A stretch of 64,000 nucleotides of DNA from an uncultured Porphyromonadaceae bacterium (GCA_900538555.1 UPYI01000007.1:121201-185200); one strand, 5' to 3'. Shown: positions 8,877 through 19,190, counted from the stretch's first letter. The notes: a model not told the origin generated them from the letters alone. Program-made: numbers and translations.

Positions 8877-9608
8877 ATGATGTCATATCGTTTGGTCATA
8901 GATACGGGGAATACGGCGACAAAAGTTTCGCTGTTTTCGGGCGACGAGTGGGTGCGTACCGAACTGTTCGCTTCGTGGACACCTGCCGAAGTCGATGCCT
9001 TGCTCTCGAAAGTTTCGGTCGAGGCGGCTATTTACAGCACGGTGGCGGCGTCCGATCCGGCTCTTGCCGACTATATGCGTTCGCGTATAGCCCGTTTTCA
9101 CCAGTTCACGTCCGAAACGCGGTTGCCTGTCACGTTGGGCTATCGCACACCGTCTACGTTGGGGCGCGACCGCATAGCCGCCGTTGTCGGGGCGATGCTT
9201 TCCGTTCCCGGACAGGATGTGCTGGTGATCGATGCCGGCACTACCATTACGTACGATCTGCTCACGGGCGACGGCTGTTTCCGGGGTGGGAATATCGCGC
9301 CCGGTATTCAGGCTCGTCTGCGTTCGCTGCAACGCGAAACCGGACGGCTGCCGTTGGTCTCTGCCGAAGGCGATGTACCGTTGTTGGGCTATGACACACC
9401 CACCGCTATCCGGGCTGGTGTAGTGAGGGGGGTGATCTACGAAATCGAGGGCATCGTGGAAGAACTGTCGCAGCTATATCCTTCGCTTTTCGTTTTTTTA
9501 ACGGGGGGCGATGCCTTACAGTTGTCGGCTAACGTAAAAAGTCGCATCTTTGTAGATCGAAACTTGGTGCCGAAAGGCTTGAATAGAATATTATACGACA
9601 ATGTCTGA
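8877..9608 (+). CDS. coaX: type III pantothenate kinase
   Basis: 243 aa from the ATG at 8877 (a second ATG follows directly at 8880). ASKHA-fold motifs of CoaX are visible: DTGNTATK near the N-terminus (phosphate 1 loop), LGRDR near residue 97, DAGTTITYDLL (about 118-128, phosphate 2), and GGNIAPGI (about 136-143). The enzyme phosphorylates pantothenate, the first step of coenzyme A synthesis, in the cytoplasm; the type III enzyme needs a monovalent cation and resists CoA feedback. The following outer-membrane protein gene starts 8 nt before the coaX stop, so the two are translationally coupled. Confidence 0.92.
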   Translation: MMSYRLVIDTGNTATKVSLFSGDEWVRTELFASWTPAEVDALLSKVSVEAAIYSTVAASDPALADYMRSRIARFHQFTSETRLPVTLGYRTPSTLGRDRIAAVVGAMLSVPGQDVLVIDAGTTITYDLLTGDGCFRGGNIAPGIQARLRSLQRETGRLPLVSAEGDVPLLGYDTPTAIRAGVVRGVIYEIEGIVEELSQLYPSLFVFLTGGDALQLSANVKSRIFVDRNLVPKGLNRILYDNV

Positions 9609-10842
9609 CTATAAGAAACTGTGTACACTCTGTCTGTGCCTGCTCGGCATGCTGATGCCGGTGGCGGCGCAGACCAATACGCCTTATTCCCGTTACGGAT
9701 ACGGAATACTCGACGATAACGCCTTTTCGCATCAGAAAGCTATGGGTGGGGTAGGATATGCCTCGCGAACCAAGAACCAGATCAACGTGATGAACCCGGC
9801 TTCGTACACGTCGATGGATTCATTGACTTTCCTTTTCGATTTCGGGTTGAGTTTTCAGAACCAGTGGGTGAGCGAAGGCGATGCCCGCGGGCAAGTGCCC
9901 GGCGGCGGACTCGACTATCTGTCGATGCAGTTTCCGTTGGGTCGGTATATGGCGGGTAGTATCGGTCTGCTTCCCTTTTCTGCGGTAGGCTACTCTTTCG
10001 GTGCTACCGGCGATAACGGCTCTACCGTCTATTCGGGCGACGGCGGAATTTCGCAAGCCTATATCGGTGTGGCGGGAACTCCGGTGAAAGGACTGTCGCT
10101 CGGTGTCAATATCGCCTATCTTTTCGGCTCGACGGTCAATCAGACACAGGTCGATCCCGACGGTGCCTCTACCGGTATCTTCCAGACCGAAATGAGCGTG
10201 ACCGATTTCCGTTTCCAGTTCGGATTGCAGTATTCATTCAATATCAATCCCAAAAACAGTTTCACGATCGGTGCGGTATATTCTCCCGCCAAGAAAATCT
10301 ACGGCGAGTTTATTTCCGTCAAGAACAATGCCAACTCGACCGATACCATCAACCACGGATATATGGACAAACGCTATTCGTTGCCCCACATGGTCGGTGC
10401 CGGTCTTAGCTATACCTACGACCAACGGCTTACGATCGAAGCCGATTTCTCGTGGCAGAACTGGGCATCGGCAAAATTCTACAACCCCGATACTAAATCC
10501 GATCAGGCTGGTACGCTCTTTTCCGACCGTATGAAACTTTCGTTGGGTGCAGAATATCGCCCGTCGCTTTTTGCCGGCGGCTATATGAAGCATATCCGTT
10601 ACCGTCTCGGTGCGTTCTACAACCGGTCGTATCTGAAAATAAAAGGAAACAATCTCGATGAATTCGGGGTCAGTTGCGGTTTCGGACTTCCGATGCGTAA
10701 CGATAAAACCATGCTCAACCTCTCGTTCGAATACATCGACCGCAACACGTTGCCTACCTCGTTGGTGCGTGAGCAGGCTTTGCGTATCTCGCTCGGCATT
10801 ACGTTCAACGAAATGTGGTTCTGGAAACGTCGCTTCGAATAA
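9601..10842 (+). CDS. FadL-like outer-membrane beta-barrel protein
   Basis: 413 aa with a signal peptide (residues 1-23, ending VAAQ). The mature part begins NTPYSRYGYG and continues as alternating hydrophobic/aromatic strands through the final strand GITFNEMWFWKRRFE, as in outer-membrane porin-like barrels; the AMGGVGYASR and NQINVMNPASYTSMDS segments resemble the N-terminal hatch region of FadL-type proteins. Function in Bacteroidales is unproven; transport of hydrophobic compounds is an inference. It overlaps coaX by 8 nt. In many Bacteroidales this gene is followed closely by lptC-hlyC-ppiD; here about 12.7 kb are inserted between them. Confidence 0.8.
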   Translation: MSDYKKLCTLCLCLLGMLMPVAAQTNTPYSRYGYGILDDNAFSHQKAMGGVGYASRTKNQINVMNPASYTSMDSLTFLFDFGLSFQNQWVSEGDARGQVPGGGLDYLSMQFPLGRYMAGSIGLLPFSAVGYSFGATGDNGSTVYSGDGGISQAYIGVAGTPVKGLSLGVNIAYLFGSTVNQTQVDPDGASTGIFQTEMSVTDFRFQFGLQYSFNINPKNSFTIGAVYSPAKKIYGEFISVKNNANSTDTINHGYMDKRYSLPHMVGAGLSYTYDQRLTIEADFSWQNWASAKFYNPDTKSDQAGTLFSDRMKLSLGAEYRPSLFAGGYMKHIRYRLGAFYNRSYLKIKGNNLDEFGVSCGFGLPMRNDKTMLNLSFEYIDRNTLPTSLVREQALRISLGITFNEMWFWKRRFE

Positions 10843-10880
10843 CTTCCGTTTCCTGTTGTCCCTATGTGAAGTTTATTATC

Positions 10881-10949
10881 ATGCACCTTTTCTCGCCTCG
10901 GCATAGCCCGAACCCTGTTCGGCTCTGCTCTCGGCTTATCGAAAACGTT
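10881..10949 (+). repeat. R1-B intergenic repeat
   Basis: Reads ATGCACCTTTTCTCGCCTCG, then GCATAGCCCGAAC..GTTCGGCT and CTCGGCTTATCGAAAACGTT. The central part can form a small hairpin (AGCCCGAAC/GTTCGGCT). Unlike R1-A it lacks the TATCTTTG box. It lies 38 bp after the outer-membrane protein gene. Confidence 0.75.
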
Positions 10950-10965
10950 GAAAACATATACACCG

Positions 10966-10996
10966 AAAGGGGGGGGAATTTGAAGTGACCCCCTTT
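10966..10996 (+). terminator. hairpin terminator after the coaX-OMP operon
   Basis: AAAGGGGGGG at 10966-10975 pairs with CCCCCTTT at 10989-10996; the loop is about 12 nt. It is continuous with an R2 flank on its right side. Confidence 0.55.
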
Positions 10997-11095
10997 CAGT
11001 GCGTCAGAACCTCTAAGATGGAGGGCACAGGAGCTTTAAACGACTTAGCCCGAATTCCGGTGGCAATACAGCAGGCTGGATATTATGCACACCGT
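10997..11095 (+). repeat. R2 repeat flank
   Basis: Contains GTGCGTCAGAACCTCTAAGA, GACTTAGCCCGAATTCCGGT and GGCAATACAGCAGGCTGGA, matching R2 copies at 21.5, 34.6 and 46.5 kb. Compared with those copies about 20 bp (the GATGAGAACGAC part) are missing. Confidence 0.6.
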
Positions 11096-12006
11096 CGGTC
11101 ATTAAAACCGGATTTGTTAGAGATCTCCATTTTTATCCGTTCGGATTGCCGCTTGTCCGATCGGGAAAAAAAGGGTGGTCGCCATGCGATGTGTGTGCTG
11201 CCGTTTCGGGCGGACCATACCTTCGCGCTCTTCGAAGATATTCGACGGAAGGTATGGCTGTTTCGAATTTTAAGTCTTGTGATCTTGTATAAATATTCAT
11301 TTTGCGAAATCCTTTAACGCCGATGCTCTCTATTTTGTGCATGACTATTCATTTTGACTGGTATCGTATATTCAGTTTCTTTTTCGCTTCGGGTACTTAT
11401 TCGTTAATTGTTATGTTAATAAAATGTGGTTTTAACTATTTTGGGGGCGCTATTTTTTTTAATTTCCTTTCTGGACGGTAGGTTTCGAAAGATTTAACGT
11501 TTCGGATATTCTCTGTTTATTAATTTGCATAAAGATGCAATAATAAGTTGTAACTTCTTGAAGTTCAATATTTCCACTCCTCCTTAAAAATAAATAGGGA
11601 GATGCGGTTTGCTTATTTTTTGATACGGAAATACGTAAAAAAGAAAAAAATAGAAAGATAAAACGGCGGAACTGTTTTTTATTCGTTCTTTATTATTATC
11701 TTTGCAGCTACGGATTGGAAGAAATATTCGTGTTGATGTGTAAAAAAAATCATGTAATATATAATAGGTATAAAAAAATAATTGTATATTTGGGTTGGAT
11801 GAAAAAGCGTTTTTATCGATAACGACCTATAAACGGCGCAAAACAGAGCGGGGAAAATTTGCTCTTGACTATGAAAAAATATAAGATATAATAATTACTG
11901 TATTTTTTTTAGTCGTTTGCAGGAAATAGATAAAAAACGGATGGCTTGCAAATAAAACCTTGAAATATAAAATCGAACGCTTATTTAAAAATTTAATATT
12001 TAACGT
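11096..12006 (+). other. long AT-rich leader region of the susC operon
   Basis: No gene can be supported here. GC content drops sharply from about 11,380. Two -7-like boxes are visible: TATCTTTG at 11697-11704 and TATATTTG at 11785-11792. A transcript from them would have a 5' leader of about 210-300 nt, longer than usual for this genome. Confidence 0.4.
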
Positions 12007-15000
12007 ATGAGAAAATTAACTCTGTTCCTGTATGTACTTTGCCTCGGAGTGCTCTCGGCTATGGCTCAGACTCGGATCTCCGGTACAGTACTCTCTGCTG
12101 AGGATGATTCTCCCGTCATGGGCGCGTCCGTCTTGTTAAAAGGCGGTAACGCTACGGCTTTGACCGACATCGACGGTAAGTTTACGATCGTAATCCCTCA
12201 GGGCGCATCAAAAACATTGGTCATTTCATTTATCGGAATGGAAAAAACCGAGGTGTTCGCCCGCGACGGCATGGTCGTACGCATGAACTCCGCCTCGCAT
12301 TCGCTCGACGAAGTGTTGGTGGTAGGTTACGGTACGCAACGTCGTGAAGCGAAGACAGGTTCTATCACGCAAGTCTCCGGCGACGAGCTCGATGCTATTC
12401 CGGCGACTTCGGTCGATAAAATGCTTTCCGGTAAATTGGCGGGTGTGCAGATTGCAAGCACGAGCGGTCAGCCCGGTTCGGCTACCTCGATCCGTATCCG
12501 CGGTACATCTTCTATCAATGCCGGTAACGAACCGCTTTATGTAGTCGATGGTATTCCTATCACTTCGGGTTCTACCAGCGTCGCTTCCGAAACGATGAAT
12601 GCGATTGCATTGATCAACCCCAGCGATATCGCTTCGGTAACGGTATTGAAAGATGCCGCTGCCGCATCTATCTACGGTTCGCGTGCTGCCAACGGTGTGA
12701 TCTTGATCACGACCAAGACCGGTAGCAAAGACAACGGTAAGGCAAGCGTTACCTTGCGTGCCCGTTACGGTGGTACGATGTTGGCGAACGACAACGACTT
12801 CGGTATGATGAACCTGCAACAATATGTGCAATATTATCGCGACGCAGCCACGAACGCCGGTTACGATCCCGATATGCCCGGTTCGGAATACTATATGCCG
12901 CTTTCGGCTGCCAACGGTAAAGGTACCGACTGGATGGACCTCATGACCCGTACCGGTCAGTTGCAGGAATATGAAGCAATCGTTTCGGGCGGTAACTCCA
13001 AAACGAACTACTATACTTCGCTTTCGTACAGCAACCACGAAAGTATCATCGTTGGCAACGGCTTCGAGAAAATGCAGATGCGTGCCAATATGGACAGCGA
13101 AATCAACAAATGGTTGAAATTCGGTACCCGTATACAAGGTGGTTACATGAAATCGGTCGATACCGCAGGCGGTGAACTCGCTCCGGGTAACCCCTTCTGG
13201 TCGGGTATGGCTGGTGCTCCTACTCTGGGCATGTACAATGCCGACGGAACGTTTATCGACTATGCAAAAGAAGCCGAAAACTTCCGCAACGGTCAAAGCT
13301 CTTTCCGTCAGGACCAGATCAATGCCATGTCGCTCTTCTTCAACATCAACCCGTTGATGGCGATCCGCGATATGGACAAGTGGGACAAACAATATAAGGT
13401 GTATGGTACGGCATATCTGGAATGGAAGCCGATCAAACAATTGACTTTCAAAACCAATAACTCGGTAGAATTTGCTGCTACCGAAGCACATATTTACTAT
13501 CCGCACTACATCTTGGAGTCGGCTTCGGGCAACGCTTTGAATACGGCAACGCAGTTCAACAGCATGTTCACCACCTCCAATACCATTACATACAACGATG
13601 TATTCGCCGACGACCATTATCTGAACGTGATGGTAGGTCAGGAAGCATACGCTCTGAAATACTGGTGGTTGATGGGATCTTCGCAACAAGTGGATGCCGA
13701 TTACAAATACCACTCTTCCGTAGCAAGTAAGGAATACTCGTCGGTAAGCGACGGTTTGTCGAATGCCACGATGGTTTCGTTCTTCGCGATGGCTGACTAT
13801 AACTACGCATCGAAATATTACCTGCAACTCGCTCTCCGTACCGACGGTAGCTCGAAATTCGGTGCTGACAACCGTTGGGGTACATTCTGGGCAATCGGTG
13901 CATCGTGGAACATGCACAACGAAAACTTCCTGAAAGATGTTTCGTGGCTGAACCAGTTGAAGCTCCGTTACAGCTACGGTGTGAACGGTAACGACGATAT
14001 CGGTTTCTACCAGCACTACGGTCTGTATGGCGTAGGTAGCTACAACGGCGTGAACATCTCCGTTCCCGGACAGTTGCCTAACAAAGACCTGACTTGGGAG
14101 TTGAACAAAACCCACAACGTCGGTATCGACCTCCGTATCTTCGATCGCTTGAATGTTACTGTCGAATGGTACACGCGTAAAACGGAAGATATGTTGTTGG
14201 CAACCGCTATCCCGACGACGACCGGTTTCAGCTCGATCATGAAAAATGCCGGTTCGATCCGCAACAACGGTGTGGAAGTTCAGTTGGATGCTACGATCTT
14301 CGATACGAACGACTTCCAGTGGACTGCCGGCTTGAACTTCGCCGCCAACCGCTCGAAAGTGTTGGATCTGAACGGTCAGGAATATCTCGGTAGCTCGATC
14401 CGTTACGTAGTAGGCAAATCGTTGATGAACTATTATCTCTACGACTATGCCGGTGTGAACCCGATGAACGGTAACGCCCTGTGGCGCGACGAACAAGGAC
14501 AATTGACCGAAGACGCAGCTTCTGCCCGTCGTGTCTATGCCGGTTCGCCCGAGCCCAAATGGTTCGGTGGTTTCAACACCAACCTTACTTGGAAAGGTCT
14601 TTCGCTCGATATCCAGTTGGAAGCCAAATACGGTAATAAAGTATATAACAACGACCGTGGCGTTTACGAAAGCGACGGCTCTATCGCTATCCAGAACCTT
14701 TGGAAAGGGGCTGCCAACTATTGGAAGAAACCCGGCGATACCAACTGCTTGCCGAAGCCGATCATGAACAACTCGACCAACTCGTCGCAGCTCTCTACCC
14801 GTTACGTCGAAGACGGTAGCTACCTGCGTATCAAGGATGTGACTTTGGCATACACCTTGCCCCAGAAATGGACGAAGAAAGCGTTGATGAACAATGTGCG
14901 CTTCTATGTCAGTGCATTGAACCTCTACACCTTCCACAATATGAACTATTGGGATCCCGAACACGGTATGACCGGTGCTACATTGGTTACTTACCCGATG

Positions 15001-15039
15001 ACACGTTCGGTAATAGGTGGTATCGATATTACGTTCTAA
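12007..15039 (+). CDS. SusC/RagA-family TonB-dependent outer-membrane transporter
   Basis: 1010 aa with a signal peptide (residues 1-20, SAMAQ). A carboxypeptidase D-like regulatory domain follows (about 22-95, ISGTVLSAEDDSPVMGASV). Then the TonB box/plug region (LDEVLVVGYGTQRREAKTGS, about 100-120; plug signature RIRGTSSINAGNEPLYVVDG) precedes a 22-strand-type barrel to the C-terminus. SusC proteins import large substrates (glycans or peptides) through the outer membrane together with a SusD lipoprotein lid and energy from TonB-ExbBD. The SusD partner follows 17 bp later. No glycoside hydrolase, sulfatase or sigma/anti-sigma regulator is nearby, so the substrate is not indicated as a polysaccharide; the protease-like neighbourhood allows a peptide substrate. 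Confidence 0.95.
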   Translation: MRKLTLFLYVLCLGVLSAMAQTRISGTVLSAEDDSPVMGASVLLKGGNATALTDIDGKFTIVIPQGASKTLVISFIGMEKTEVFARDGMVVRMNSASHSLDEVLVVGYGTQRREAKTGSITQVSGDELDAIPATSVDKMLSGKLAGVQIASTSGQPGSATSIRIRGTSSINAGNEPLYVVDGIPITSGSTSVASETMNAIALINPSDIASVTVLKDAAAASIYGSRAANGVILITTKTGSKDNGKASVTLRARYGGTMLANDNDFGMMNLQQYVQYYRDAATNAGYDPDMPGSEYYMPLSAANGKGTDWMDLMTRTGQLQEYEAIVSGGNSKTNYYTSLSYSNHESIIVGNGFEKMQMRANMDSEINKWLKFGTRIQGGYMKSVDTAGGELAPGNPFWSGMAGAPTLGMYNADGTFIDYAKEAENFRNGQSSFRQDQINAMSLFFNINPLMAIRDMDKWDKQYKVYGTAYLEWKPIKQLTFKTNNSVEFAATEAHIYYPHYILESASGNALNTATQFNSMFTTSNTITYNDVFADDHYLNVMVGQEAYALKYWWLMGSSQQVDADYKYHSSVASKEYSSVSDGLSNATMVSFFAMADYNYASKYYLQLALRTDGSSKFGADNRWGTFWAIGASWNMHNENFLKDVSWLNQLKLRYSYGVNGNDDIGFYQHYGLYGVGSYNGVNISVPGQLPNKDLTWELNKTHNVGIDLRIFDRLNVTVEWYTRKTEDMLLATAIPTTTGFSSIMKNAGSIRNNGVEVQLDATIFDTNDFQWTAGLNFAANRSKVLDLNGQEYLGSSIRYVVGKSLMNYYLYDYAGVNPMNGNALWRDEQGQLTEDAASARRVYAGSPEPKWFGGFNTNLTWKGLSLDIQLEAKYGNKVYNNDRGVYESDGSIAIQNLWKGAANYWKKPGDTNCLPKPIMNNSTNSSQLSTRYVEDGSYLRIKDVTLAYTLPQKWTKKALMNNVRFYVSALNLYTFHNMNYWDPEHGMTGATLVTYPMTRSVIGGIDITF

Positions 15040-15056
15040 TCTTTTAACGACAGAAA

Positions 15057-16667
15057 ATGATGAAAAAGTTATTTATAATATCAGCGGTCGCTTTGGGACT
15101 TTGCTCCTGCGACGACTTTTTGACGAAAGAGCCGGTATTGGCATCTACACCCGAAAAGGAACTTTCCAATTTCGAAGGGGTCGATGGCGCTACTTATGGA
15201 GCTTTTGCTTACCTCACCACCGGCGCATGGTACGGGACGACCCTGCCTTTGACTTTCGATATCATGTGCGGAAACGGTACTTGCGGACCGATCAACACCG
15301 GTCGTAACCGTACGGAATGGCAATGGAACTTCGCTCCCAATGCTACGTTGGGAACGTGGGCGGCAGGTTATTCTGCTATTGCCGCTGCCAATGCCGTGCT
15401 GAATGTGATTATCCCCGAAATCGGTACGGACATCCTGCCGAACGAACACCGCAGCAAACTGGGCAACACTTCGTCGTCGGTTAAATACGACATCTTTACC
15501 GACGAAAGCGACAATGTCGAAACGGCTGCCGCTGCCGACAAGATGAAAGTACGCCAGCAAAATCTGGCTAACCTCGCTGCCGAATGCCTCTGGTTGCGTG
15601 CCCTCGCTTATTTCGATATGGTACGTATCTATGCCCAGCCTTACGGTTATGCCAAGACCAATCCTGAACTCGAAGCCCTCGGACTTCCGTTGGTTTACAA
15701 CGGCGACATTACCTATCCGCACCGTAGTTCTATTTCGGCTGTTTACGATCGTATCATCGCCGATTTGGAAGCAGCGGAAGTGATGATGTCCGATTCGTAC
15801 CAGCGTGCAGGCGTAAAAGATCAGAAAACGACAGTCACCAAGCCGGTGATACAAGCCTTGATGGCACGTGTATTCCTCTATCATGAAGATTACCAGAAAG
15901 CAGCCGATTATGCGACGAAAGTGATTTCGAACCGTAAATATACATTGGCGAATGCTACTGCCTATGCCAACATGTGGAGCGGCTCGACCGATGTATCGGC
16001 TGCTACCGGCAACGAAATCATCTTCGAGGTTTACTTCTCGCAAGCCGACGGTTCGTCTACCAACGTAGCATTGCCGTTGATCGCTCCGGTATCCTCTGCC
16101 GATAAAGGATATGGCGACGTACGTGTATCGAACGACCTGTTGAGCCTGTTTACATCTGCAAACGATGTTCGTCTTTCGTTGATGTCTACGACTAATGCCG
16201 GTTACGATTCGCAATACAAATGGTTCTCGAAATATCCCGGCAAATCCACTTCGGGACGTCGCGATATTCTCTACAACAACATTCCGGTACTCCGTCTCTC
16301 CGAGATGTACCTGATCCGTTCGGAAGCACAGGCTCGCGGTAATTTCTCTTACGAAGGAACTACTGCTTGGACCGATCTGAACCGTATCGCCACGACGCGC
16401 GGAGCTTCGGCTTATCCCGAAACCGGCAGCCTGTTGGATGCCATCTTCGAAGAAAACCGGAAAGAGTTCTTCTTGGAAGGTCATATTTTCTTCGACTTCG
16501 CCCGCTTCGAAAGAAGCATCTATCGCGAAGATTACGATGCTTCGAACAACAAAAACATCCTTTTCGGGCAGGGTGACGACCAATATAAATGGGCATTCCC
16601 CATTATGCTCTCGGAAATGGACGTAAACAAGAACTTGGAACAAAATCCCGGTTACAGTAGCAAATAA
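15057..16667 (+). CDS. SusD/RagB-family substrate-binding surface lipoprotein
   Basis: 536 aa. A type II signal peptide ends in the lipobox LCSC with Cys18 as the lipidation site, followed by DDFLTKEP, the typical SusD N-terminus. The fold is TPR-like helical; conserved segments include AECLWLRALAYFDMVRIYAQPYG cut here to its core LRALAYFDMVRIY, and IREENRKE-type region EENRKEFFLEGHIFFD near the C-terminus. It forms the lid of the SusC transporter at the cell surface. It is directly downstream of susC and upstream of two further lipoprotein genes, so it is the second gene of a four-gene operon. Confidence 0.95.
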   Translation: MMKKLFIISAVALGLCSCDDFLTKEPVLASTPEKELSNFEGVDGATYGAFAYLTTGAWYGTTLPLTFDIMCGNGTCGPINTGRNRTEWQWNFAPNATLGTWAAGYSAIAAANAVLNVIIPEIGTDILPNEHRSKLGNTSSSVKYDIFTDESDNVETAAAADKMKVRQQNLANLAAECLWLRALAYFDMVRIYAQPYGYAKTNPELEALGLPLVYNGDITYPHRSSISAVYDRIIADLEAAEVMMSDSYQRAGVKDQKTTVTKPVIQALMARVFLYHEDYQKAADYATKVISNRKYTLANATAYANMWSGSTDVSAATGNEIIFEVYFSQADGSSTNVALPLIAPVSSADKGYGDVRVSNDLLSLFTSANDVRLSLMSTTNAGYDSQYKWFSKYPGKSTSGRRDILYNNIPVLRLSEMYLIRSEAQARGNFSYEGTTAWTDLNRIATTRGASAYPETGSLLDAIFEENRKEFFLEGHIFFDFARFERSIYREDYDASNNKNILFGQGDDQYKWAFPIMLSEMDVNKNLEQNPGYSSK

Positions 16668-16706
16668 TAGCCGAAGAGAGATTTAATTTTTTAAACAGAA
16701 AGAAGT

Positions 16707-17636
16707 ATGAAAGTAAGAAATGCAATTTATATCGTTGCGGGAATTATCGGACTCTCTTCGTGTGAAGATGTTTCCACTCCGCAATTCGATCCGGTGAAAG
16801 ACGCTTTCGTTCAGTCTACGGTCGCTTCGCGTGTGATGGTGGGTACGGACAATTCCGTCGCTTCCATCCCGTTGGAACTGGTAGCCCTGCCCTCTGCGCA
16901 GGCTACCGTAAAATTCGAGTTCGACGATTCGGAATATGCGCATAAAGCCGAATTGGGCAAACATTTTCAGATAGTGGATCAGGATGGTAATCCGATCGAT
17001 TCGAAATCCGTTACATTCGGTTCGGCAGACAACAAAGCGGCTATCTATCTGAAACCGCTCAATGCCGCCGACAACAATGGTGAAACCTATCAGACCGATC
17101 TGGTTCTCTCCGAGACGGAAGGCTGCAACTTGGGTGCGAAACATTCGGTGAGCATTGTGGTGGTCTACAATCAGGATCTGGCTCCGCTTTTGGGTTCGTT
17201 CACTTGTACGGCTTCCGGTAATCCTTATCAGGAAGATGGATATACGCAGACTTGGACGGTACAGATCTTGCCGAGCGGCGACGATTTGAATACCCTTTCG
17301 ATCCAGAACTTGCTGGGAACGGGAGCTGCTGAAAAAGCCGTAGTAGGTCGTATCACAAACGGTAACTACAATCAGATTTCGGTCGATTTCGGTCAAGAGT
17401 TGCTTTCGGGTTATAAATTCGCTACCGCTACTTACGACGGAACTACTCCGTGGACATTCTCTACGGTCGGACGTATGGTATTGTCGAAGAGCGGCAACAG
17501 ACTGAATGCATCGTTGAGCGGTATGAATTTCTATTGCGGAGCAGCTTTGGACGACGACAACAAGCCGGCATCCTCTAATCCGTGGATGAGCAGCCAGTCT
17601 TGGGTTTGGCAATCACTCTCCTTATCGAAACAATAA
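16707..17636 (+). CDS. surface lipoprotein of a SusCD operon (unknown ligand)
   Basis: 309 aa with a lipoprotein signal (MKVRNAIYIVAGIIGLSSC, Cys19). The N-terminal half has beta-sandwich character with a Calx-beta/DUF1735-like pattern (VASIPLELVALPSAQATVKFEF). The C-terminal ~130 residues (GSFTCTASGNPYQEDGY... GRITNGNYNQISVDFGQELL) look like a second beta domain. Position after susD and lipidation suggest a surface binding protein in the role of SusE/F or similar. I do not recognise a precise family. The gap to susD is 39 bp. Confidence 0.75.
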   Translation: MKVRNAIYIVAGIIGLSSCEDVSTPQFDPVKDAFVQSTVASRVMVGTDNSVASIPLELVALPSAQATVKFEFDDSEYAHKAELGKHFQIVDQDGNPIDSKSVTFGSADNKAAIYLKPLNAADNNGETYQTDLVLSETEGCNLGAKHSVSIVVVYNQDLAPLLGSFTCTASGNPYQEDGYTQTWTVQILPSGDDLNTLSIQNLLGTGAAEKAVVGRITNGNYNQISVDFGQELLSGYKFATATYDGTTPWTFSTVGRMVLSKSGNRLNASLSGMNFYCGAALDDDNKPASSNPWMSSQSWVWQSLSLSKQ

Positions 17637-17666
17637 TTGATTTTTACAACTAAATAATTATAAGTT

Positions 17667-19190
17667 ATGAAAAAGTATCTATTTGGTCTGTTGGCGGTTG
17701 TAGGTCTTGTAGGCTTCTCCGCTTGTAATGACGAACCGGATGCTCCGACTCCGGGTCCCGAAGGTGGTGCCACCGTAGAAATGGAAGTGGCTATGAACGA
17801 AGCCAAAACAGCTATCGAAATGACTTTGACGGTTTCTGATAATGCTTCCTATTGCGGGTATGTGATGTCTTCGACCGAAATCAATCCGACAGCTTCGGCT
17901 TTGATCAACAACAAGGTAGAAGGACAATCGTTGGTAAAAGTTGCCGATGCGGCTGAAAACGGTGTCATTAAAGTCGTTTTCGATAGAATCGTAGCCGGAA
18001 ATATCTATTATTTCTATGCCGTAGTAAACGACGTGAATGGTAATATTTCGGAGGTAGCAAGCGAGTCGCTCCAAACAACGGACGAGGTAGCTCCTACGTT
18101 GCTCCATAGCGAAGGTAATGTGTACGAAGCGGCAAGAAACGGTCGTTCGGCTACATTCCCCTTCTCCGAAACTGTGGTATATAACGGTAAATCCGTTTCG
18201 TACAAAGTGCTCGAAACGAAATACACCGACGGTACGTTGGAAAGTTTTACCGAAAAATTCTCCGGCGAATTTGCCGAAACTTCTATCGCCGTGTCCGGTT
18301 CGCGTGTTACCTTGACCTTGCCCGAAAGCGTAGTGTTCGATACGGAAAATTATAGCTATACCGTATTGGTGAACTTCGCGGCAGGTGCGTTTGCCGACAA
18401 TGCCGGCAATGAAATGGCTGCTGTAACTTCTTCCTTCGACGAAGGTCTGGTAGACGGTGCTTGTTGGGTAGTTCCCCAAAAGGGCAACGGTGGCGGCGAA
18501 TCGGGTAAGCTGACAGAAGGCGACTATATATGGCTTTATGACTCGGCATTTGCCGAAGAGCAATTGGGTCAGCAACCCGGTTATCCGGGATACATCGGTG
18601 GTGAAGTGGTACTTCGCGCTTGTACTCCGGAACCGTTCGAAGGTGTAGATGAAGTAACGTATTCGGTAGATTATCTGTTGGATGGACTGCTTTCGATTAT
18701 TCTTGACCTTCCGCAGGAAAGTCTCTATGCAACACCGGTAGCTTCGAATGCCGACGGCACGTTCTCTGTTTTGTCCGGTACCTTGATGGCATCAGGTCTG
18801 GAACTTAACAACGGTGGTACCGGTTCGATCGGTCTCTTCGTTTGCAGCCTTGAAGGCGATCAATTTTATCTCGAAAGTAAAAATATGGTATTCAATCCGG
18901 ATGCAGAATCCTCTGGAATCTATCTGTACTATCCGGAGACAGAAAATACCCTTTTCGTTTATTTCTTGATCGATGAGGCCACAGAAAAAATGTTAGGATA
19001 CATGGATATGGGTTCTTGGGTAGAATTCGGAGAAGCTTCGAACTATCAGACTTCGGCTGCCTATGGCGTGAAGACCCCGTCTGCCTTGAAACGTAAACTT
19101 TCCATTTCGGACTTCAAGACCGATGGATTGGATCGTTTCCCCAAACAATTGCCCGTTTTGAAGAAATTCAAACCGCAATCGGTTCGTTAA
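17667..19190 (+). CDS. surface lipoprotein with Ig-like domains (unknown function)
   Basis: 507 aa; lipobox GFSAC gives Cys20, followed by a proline-rich linker (DEPDAPTPGPEGG). Residues about 30-125 resemble a fibronectin III/Ig-like domain (YYFYAVVNDVNGNISEVASES) and about 125-245 a second beta domain (SYTVLVNFAAGAFADNAGNEM, like SbsA-type Ig domains). The rest is a C-terminal beta-rich domain. The very C-terminus is basic (LKKFKPQSVR). It is the last gene of the SusCD operon, 30 bp after the previous lipoprotein, and is followed by a hairpin terminator. Its 3' end with the terminator is duplicated about 210 bp downstream. Confidence 0.75.
   Translation: MKKYLFGLLAVVGLVGFSACNDEPDAPTPGPEGGATVEMEVAMNEAKTAIEMTLTVSDNASYCGYVMSSTEINPTASALINNKVEGQSLVKVADAAENGVIKVVFDRIVAGNIYYFYAVVNDVNGNISEVASESLQTTDEVAPTLLHSEGNVYEAARNGRSATFPFSETVVYNGKSVSYKVLETKYTDGTLESFTEKFSGEFAETSIAVSGSRVTLTLPESVVFDTENYSYTVLVNFAAGAFADNAGNEMAAVTSSFDEGLVDGACWVVPQKGNGGGESGKLTEGDYIWLYDSAFAEEQLGQQPGYPGYIGGEVVLRACTPEPFEGVDEVTYSVDYLLDGLLSIILDLPQESLYATPVASNADGTFSVLSGTLMASGLELNNGGTGSIGLFVCSLEGDQFYLESKNMVFNPDAESSGIYLYYPETENTLFVYFLIDEATEKMLGYMDMGSWVEFGEASNYQTSAAYGVKTPSALKRKLSISDFKTDGLDRFPKQLPVLKKFKPQSVR

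Noticed and set aside
10985..11317. 110-aa open frame after the outer-membrane protein gene
   Set aside because: It lies in an R2 repeat and the AT-rich leader; sequence is not protein-like.
12226..14964. 912-aa open frame antisense to susC
   Set aside because: It mirrors a clear SusC gene; its composition is rich in His, Arg, Val and Ile from reversed codons and it shows no domain.
15081..16643. 520-aa open frame antisense to susD
   Set aside because: Shadow of the susD gene with no recognisable motifs.
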